From contig JARLIS010000024.1 in assembly GCA_031291615.1 (NCBI GenBank), positions 62,001-126,000 on the forward strand: a stretch of 64,000 nucleotides of DNA. Reading direction: 5' to 3'. This document shows positions 60,407 to 64,000 of the stretch, in pieces. The notes beneath the pieces were generated by a model. It made no database searches, was not told where the DNA came from, and was given only the letters and a program-made list of their open reading frames with translations. Origin of the DNA: Parvibaculum sp. GTDB taxonomy: Bacteria > Pseudomonadota > Alphaproteobacteria > Parvibaculales > Parvibaculaceae. Within the stretch, counting starts at the first letter, position 1. Every line of letters starts with the position of its first letter. A program made the position numbers and the translations under genes.

Positions 60407-61297
60407 TCAGACGCTGCGCTGCGCCTTGTCCTTCTCGTTCGCGGTGCGGATCATGTCGCGCATCTTGTCCCAGTCGGCTTCCGACAATTTCGACAGCCGC
60501 GCGAAATTTCCGCCGCTGGCGAGATAGCCTGCGCCGTCGATGGCGATGCACTGGCCGGTGAGATAGTCGCAGCCATCCGCCATCAGGAAAGAGGCGAGGT
60601 TCTTCAGCTCGTCCATTTCGCCGACGCGGCCCATCGGAATGCCGTCGCGCGAGCCGTCGCCATCCGTCGACTGGCCGGGGCTCAGCCGTTCCCATGCGCC
60701 CTTGGTCGGGAAGGGGCCGGGTGCGATGGCGTTGAGGCGGATGCCATAGGGGCCCCATTCGGCGGCGAGCGATTTCGTCATGATGTTGAGGCCCGCCTTC
60801 GACATGGCGGAGGGCACGGTGAAGGGGCTGCCGTTCCACACCCAAGTGGTGAGGATCGAGATGACGCTGCCCTTGTTGCCGCCTTCGATCCAGCGCTTGC
60901 CGCAGGCATGCGTGACATAGAAGGAGCCGTGAAAGACGATGCCGGCAATGGCGTCGAAGCCCTTGGGTGTGAGGTCTTTCGTCGGGCTGATGAAGTTGCC
61001 GGCGGCATTGTTGACGAGGCCGGTCAGCGGGCCGCCATCGGCCCAGATCTCGCCGATCATCTCATCGACCGCGCCCGCGACGCGAATGTCGATCGCGTGC
61101 GTTTTCACGGAACCGCCGTGACGGCCCATCAGCTCTTTCGCAGTCTCGTCGAGTACGTTCTTGCGCCGTCCGCAGATATAGACCTCGGCGCCGAGCCTCA
61201 GATAGTCCTCGGCCATTTCCTTGCCGAGGCCCGTGCCGCCGCCCGTCACCAGGATGCGCTTGCCCTTCAGAAGCCCGTCGCGAAACATGCTGCTCAT
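60407..61297 (-). CDS. 2,4-Dienoyl-CoA reductase-type SDR
   Basis: 296 residues. Nucleotide motif TGGGTGLG at 16-23, then NNAAGNFISPT and SKAGLNIMTKSLAAEWGPYG, PGPFPTKGAWERL. The usual Y-x-x-x-K is absent; a Ser-x-x-x-Lys is present, with Tyr supplied from elsewhere, as in mitochondrial 2,4-dienoyl-CoA reductase DECR1. This suggests a role in degradation of polyunsaturated acyl-CoA. Start ATG 61297 after GGAGGA. Convergent with the quinone oxidoreductase. Confidence 0.85.
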   Translation of the reverse strand: MSSMFRDGLLKGKRILVTGGGTGLGKEMAEDYLRLGAEVYICGRRKNVLDETAKELMGRHGGSVKTHAIDIRVAGAVDEMIGEIWADGGPLTGLVNNAAGNFISPTKDLTPKGFDAIAGIVFHGSFYVTHACGKRWIEGGNKGSVISILTTWVWNGSPFTVPSAMSKAGLNIMTKSLAAEWGPYGIRLNAIAPGPFPTKGAWERLSPGQSTDGDGSRDGIPMGRVGEMDELKNLASFLMADGCDYLTGQCIAIDGAGYLASGGNFARLSKLSEADWDKMRDMIRTANEKDKAQRSV

Positions 61298-61389
61298 GTG
61301 TGTCCTCCCGCTGAATTTTGTTGGGAGGAAGGATAGCAGGCGCGCGCAATTTTGCACGCGCGCCCGCTCAAGCCGAACGTTGCGTCAGG

Positions 61390-61653
61390 TCACTTCTTTT
61401 CGACGAGAAACGTCCACAGCCGCACGAAAAGCCAGATCGGAACCACGACCACGGCGCCGAGCAGGAAATAGCGCACCGACCAGTCGATAGCGTCGAAGCC
61501 CATGTGCCAGATGCGCGCGACCGTATCGAGGAAGTCGCTCCACAGATCGACCGGCCTGATGCCGAAAAAGGCGAGCAGAATGCCGATGATGACCGAGGCG
61601 ACCGCGAGCTTCAGAAGGGTTGGCAGCACCGGGCCGCCGAATAGCTTGTTCAT
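61390..61653 (-). CDS. DUF6460-like small membrane protein
   Basis: 87 residues with two hydrophobic helices (about 12-30 and 60-82), between them a conserved-looking WSDFLDTVARIWHMGFDAIDW. I take it as the alphaproteobacterial DUF6460 group from its size, helix order and this motif. Function unknown. Its ATG overlaps the mscS stop (ATGA), so it is translated with the mechanosensitive channel. Confidence 0.75.
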   Translation of the reverse strand: MNKLFGGPVLPTLLKLAVASVIIGILLAFFGIRPVDLWSDFLDTVARIWHMGFDAIDWSVRYFLLGAVVVVPIWLFVRLWTFLVEKK

Positions 61654-62531
61654 GATCCTGCTCGCGTGACCGTGGAAACCGTGGGTCCGGACGCCGCCCC
61701 GTCCGCATCATGCACGATATGGGGCATCAGCGGAATGTCGATGCCGGAAGCGTCGAAATGTTCCTTGATCGTCTGTATCAGGCGGAATTTGACAGACTCA
61801 AGATCGCCGTTCGCCGTCCAGACGCGGACGAGAAGATCGACCGAGACATCGCTCAGGGCCGAGACGGCGATGACGGGCGCGGGCGTCGCCAGAATGCGGG
61901 GCTCGGCTTTGACGATCTTGCCGATCTCGGCAAGCGCCTTGGCGGCGTCGGCGTCGTAGCTCACCCGAAAAGTCAAATCGAGCCGCCGCGTGGCGTGGTG
62001 GCTGAAGTTCTTGACCGCCTGTCCCCAGACGCTGGCGTTCGGCACGATGATCTGCACATTGTCGGCGGTCTTGAGCTCGGTCGTGAAAAGCGTCAGTTCG
62101 ACCACCGTTCCGGCGATGCCGCCGATTTCGACGGCATGGCCCGCGCGGAAGGGGCGGAAGATCAGCAGCATCACGCCCGCCGCGACATTGGAAAGCGTGC
62201 CTTGCAGGGCGAGGCCGACGGCAAGGCCCGCCGCGCCGAGGACCGCGATGAGGCTCGCCGTCTGCACGCCGAATTCCGCCAGCACCGCAAGCAGCGTGAA
62301 GGCGAGCACCAGATAGCGGGCAATGCTGCCGAAGAAGCCCTGCAGCGTCGCGTCGATGTGGGGTGCGCGGCGCAGCGCGGAGATGGTCCAGATGCGCGCC
62401 TTGGCCGACAACCAGTTGCCGGCGATCAGAATGAACAGCGCCGTCAGCAGGCTGAGCCCGTGCTCAAGAAGGAATGGGATGAGCTCGTTCAAATTCTTGA
62501 CGGCCTCCGGGGGCAATAGGGACGAAATCAC
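61650..62531 (-). CDS. Small-conductance mechanosensitive channel, MscS family
   Basis: 293 residues. Three membrane helices in the first 110 residues, with TM3 GAAGLAVGLALQGTLSNVAAGVMLL lining the pore, then the beta domain starting PFRAGHAVEIGGIAGTVVEL and the TELKTADNVQIIVPNASVWG segment. GTG 62531 is the start because AGGAG lies at good distance; any longer frame is only the complement of the helicase gene. Length is close to E. coli MscS (286). Confidence 0.92.
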   Translation of the reverse strand: MISSLLPPEAVKNLNELIPFLLEHGLSLLTALFILIAGNWLSAKARIWTISALRRAPHIDATLQGFFGSIARYLVLAFTLLAVLAEFGVQTASLIAVLGAAGLAVGLALQGTLSNVAAGVMLLIFRPFRAGHAVEIGGIAGTVVELTLFTTELKTADNVQIIVPNASVWGQAVKNFSHHATRRLDLTFRVSYDADAAKALAEIGKIVKAEPRILATPAPVIAVSALSDVSVDLLVRVWTANGDLESVKFRLIQTIKEHFDASGIDIPLMPHIVHDADGAASGPTVSTVTRAGS

Positions 62532-62627
62532 GCTCTTACTCCTGCTCGGCCCCCCGATCCCGAGGTCCGTATTTTCCCATTTTTCGTCGGAGGAGGAAAC
62601 CTCTTCCAGCCGGGTTATAGTCCGCCC

Positions 62628-64000
62628 ATGAAGAGGCAGACCATGGAAATACGGCGGAACGGCGGCATTCCCGTCGCTCACCTGTCGGCGCAATTCGCTG
62701 CATGGTTCGCGGGCCGCGGATGGCAACCCCGCGCCCATCAGCTTGAATTGCTGGCCCACGCCGCCGACGGCCGCTCGGTCCTGCTGATCGCCCCGACAGG
62801 TGCGGGGAAAACGCTGGCCGGGTTCCTGCCGAGCCTGGTCGACCTCTCCGCCGCTCCGCAGCGCAGGCGCGGGTTGCACACGCTGTATATTTCGCCCTTG
62901 AAGGCGCTCGCTGTCGATGTGAAACGCAATCTCGAAATACCCGTCTCCGAGATGGGTCTGCCCGTGAGCATAGAAACGCGGACCGGCGACACGCCGCAAA
63001 ACCGCCGCCAGCGCCAGCGCCGCGAACCGCCCGACATTCTGATGACGACGCCTGAACAGCTTGCGCTGCTGCTTTCCTATCCGGATGCGGGCGAATTCTT
63101 CGGCGGTCTGTCTTGTGTGATCCTCGATGAATTGCACGCGCTGGCCAATTCGAAGCGCGGCGATCTTCTGTCGCTCGGCCTTGCGCGGCTGGCGACGCTC
63201 GCGCCCGGTCTCCGCCGGGTCGGCCTTTCGGCCACCGTTGCCGAGCCCGACGAGCTGCGCCGCTATCTGATGCCGCAAAAGCCCGGCGAGGAAGTGTTGA
63301 GCGACATTGTGGTCGCACCGCCCGGCGCCACACCTGAAATCGGCATCCTCATTCCCGGTGAAAAGGCGGAGGAAGGCGACGAGGCGCGCATCCCCTGGTC
63401 CGGCCATTCGGCCCGCCACGCGCTGCCGGATGTTTACGATGCCATCCGCAAGAACAAGATCGTTCTCGTCTTCGTCAACACGCGCAGTCAGGCCGAATTC
63501 GTCTTTCAGGGGCTCTGGCGCCTCAATGACGACAATCTGCCGATTGCGCTCCACCACGGCTCGCTCGCGCCCGAGCAGCGGCGCAAGGTCGAAGCGGCCA
63601 TGGCGGCGGGCACGTTGCGCGCGGTCGTCTGCACCTCGACGCTCGACCTCGGCATCGACTGGGGCGAGGTCGATCTCGTCATCTGCATGGGCGCGCCGAA
63701 AGGCGCGAGCCGCCTTGCCCAGCGGATAGGCCGCGCGAACCACCGGCTCGACGAACCCTCGCGCGCTCTCCTCGTGCCCGCAAACCGCTTCGAGGTGCTG
63801 GAATGCGAGGCGGCGCGCGAAGCCGCCATCGAAGGCGCGCAGGACGGCCGCGTCTCGCGTCTGGGTGCTCTCGACGTGCTGGCGCAGCACGTGCTCGGCC
63901 GCGCCTGCTCGTCGCCCTTCGAGCCCGGCGAGCTTTACCAAGAAGTCCGCGCCGCCGCGCCTTACCGCAATCTTTCGCGCGAGGATTTCGACCGCGTGGT
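62628..64000 (+). CDS. Ligase-associated DEXH-box helicase, Lhr type (3' end outside window)
   Basis: 457 residues seen of an expected 800 or more. Superfamily 2 helicase with Walker A APTGAGKT (Lys61), a YISPLKALAVD motif Ia, TTPEQLALLL, DELHAL (motif II), GLSATVAEP (motif III), LVFVNTRSQAEF and the C-terminal helicase motifs STLDLGIDWG and QRIGRANHR. The TLYISPLKALAVD, ETRTGDTP and SKRGDLLSL blocks mark the subgroup usually found with ATP-dependent DNA ligase and an exonuclease in DNA repair operons. Start ATG 62628, or 62643 with GAGG before it. Confidence 0.88.
   Translation, partial: MKRQTMEIRRNGGIPVAHLSAQFAAWFAGRGWQPRAHQLELLAHAADGRSVLLIAPTGAGKTLAGFLPSLVDLSAAPQRRRGLHTLYISPLKALAVDVKRNLEIPVSEMGLPVSIETRTGDTPQNRRQRQRREPPDILMTTPEQLALLLSYPDAGEFFGGLSCVILDELHALANSKRGDLLSLGLARLATLAPGLRRVGLSATVAEPDELRRYLMPQKPGEEVLSDIVVAPPGATPEIGILIPGEKAEEGDEARIPWSGHSARHALPDVYDAIRKNKIVLVFVNTRSQAEFVFQGLWRLNDDNLPIALHHGSLAPEQRRKVEAAMAAGTLRAVVCTSTLDLGIDWGEVDLVICMGAPKGASRLAQRIGRANHRLDEPSRALLVPANRFEVLECEAAREAAIEGAQDGRVSRLGALDVLAQHVLGRACSSPFEPGELYQEVRAAAPYRNLSREDFDRV

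Noticed and set aside
62532..63941. N-terminal extension of the MscS gene
   Set aside because: It is the complement of the Lhr helicase; AGGAG before GTG 62531 sets the MscS start.
1..64000. CRISPR array, insertion sequence, rRNA operon
   Set aside because: No regularly spaced repeats, transposase-like product or rRNA sequence was seen anywhere in the window.

Overview
The window is chromosomal DNA of a GC-rich alphaproteobacterium. The lineage is supported by GcrA (the CcrM-linked cell-cycle regulator), a class I lysyl-tRNA synthetase, a SAM-II riboswitch ahead of metZ, the double-domain dCTP deaminase and many ATGA-coupled genes. The lipid genes (a Marinobacter-type fatty acyl reductase, acyl-CoA dehydrogenase, dienoyl-CoA reductase, hotdog thioesterases, malonyl-CoA synthetase, several alpha/beta hydrolases) suggest a hydrocarbon- or fatty-acid-using member, perhaps near Parvibaculum; that placement is inference. 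No prophage, insertion sequence or CRISPR array was seen.

Layout. 1-6.0 kb: tamB (cut by the left edge) and tamA, outer-membrane assembly. 6.1-11.8 kb: a catabolic block. A TetR/DUF1330 pair faces a four-gene minus-strand operon (SDR, PF10118 hydrolase, StyC-like membrane protein, alpha/beta hydrolase), which is divergent from an acyl-CoA dehydrogenase across a 21-bp palindrome. 11.9-16.6 kb: phoR-phoU-phoB without pstSCAB, gcrA and an ABC-2 permease. 16.9-23.1 kb: argD-argF-hslO-lipoprotein, a BLUF photoreceptor, a formyltransferase-like gene and argE. 23.2-30.1 kb: fatty acyl reductase, apaG, metZ under a SAM-II riboswitch, dcd, lrgA/lrgB and a small secreted protein.

30.1-42.6 kb: a control region with FNR/FixK-like boxes and long inverted repeats, a radical SAM protein, DUF2804, tRNA-Gly(CCC), a serine hydrolase, matB, two sister receiver proteins, a glycosyltransferase carrying a c-di-GMP-type MshEN domain, an orphan solute-binding protein, SixA, a sterol-desaturase-type hydroxylase, an XAC2610-like protein and a TerB-like protein. 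42.6-50.9 kb: a DinG-like helicase whose N-terminal coding part is cut by an in-frame amber codon beside an extreme G/C tract, a histidine kinase with a Glu-substituted HPt-like tail, lysK, a TPR protein and an S24 repressor. 51-58.5 kb: pyrD and arsC, a thioesterase-thioesterase-CYTH-MATE operon divergent from a TetR gene, and two hydrolases. 58.5-64 kb: a yybP-ykoY manganese riboswitch ahead of a TMEM165/GDT1 exporter, a quinone oxidoreductase, a dienoyl-CoA reductase, DUF6460-mscS and a partial Lhr-type helicase cut by the right edge.

Most genes are housekeeping or central metabolism. The most original signals are regulatory: two riboswitches with readable expression platforms, several palindromic operators, FNR-like boxes, and a candidate c-di-GMP/two-component/exopolysaccharide module at 35.5-39.9 kb. 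All calls come from reading the sequence; no database search was run.
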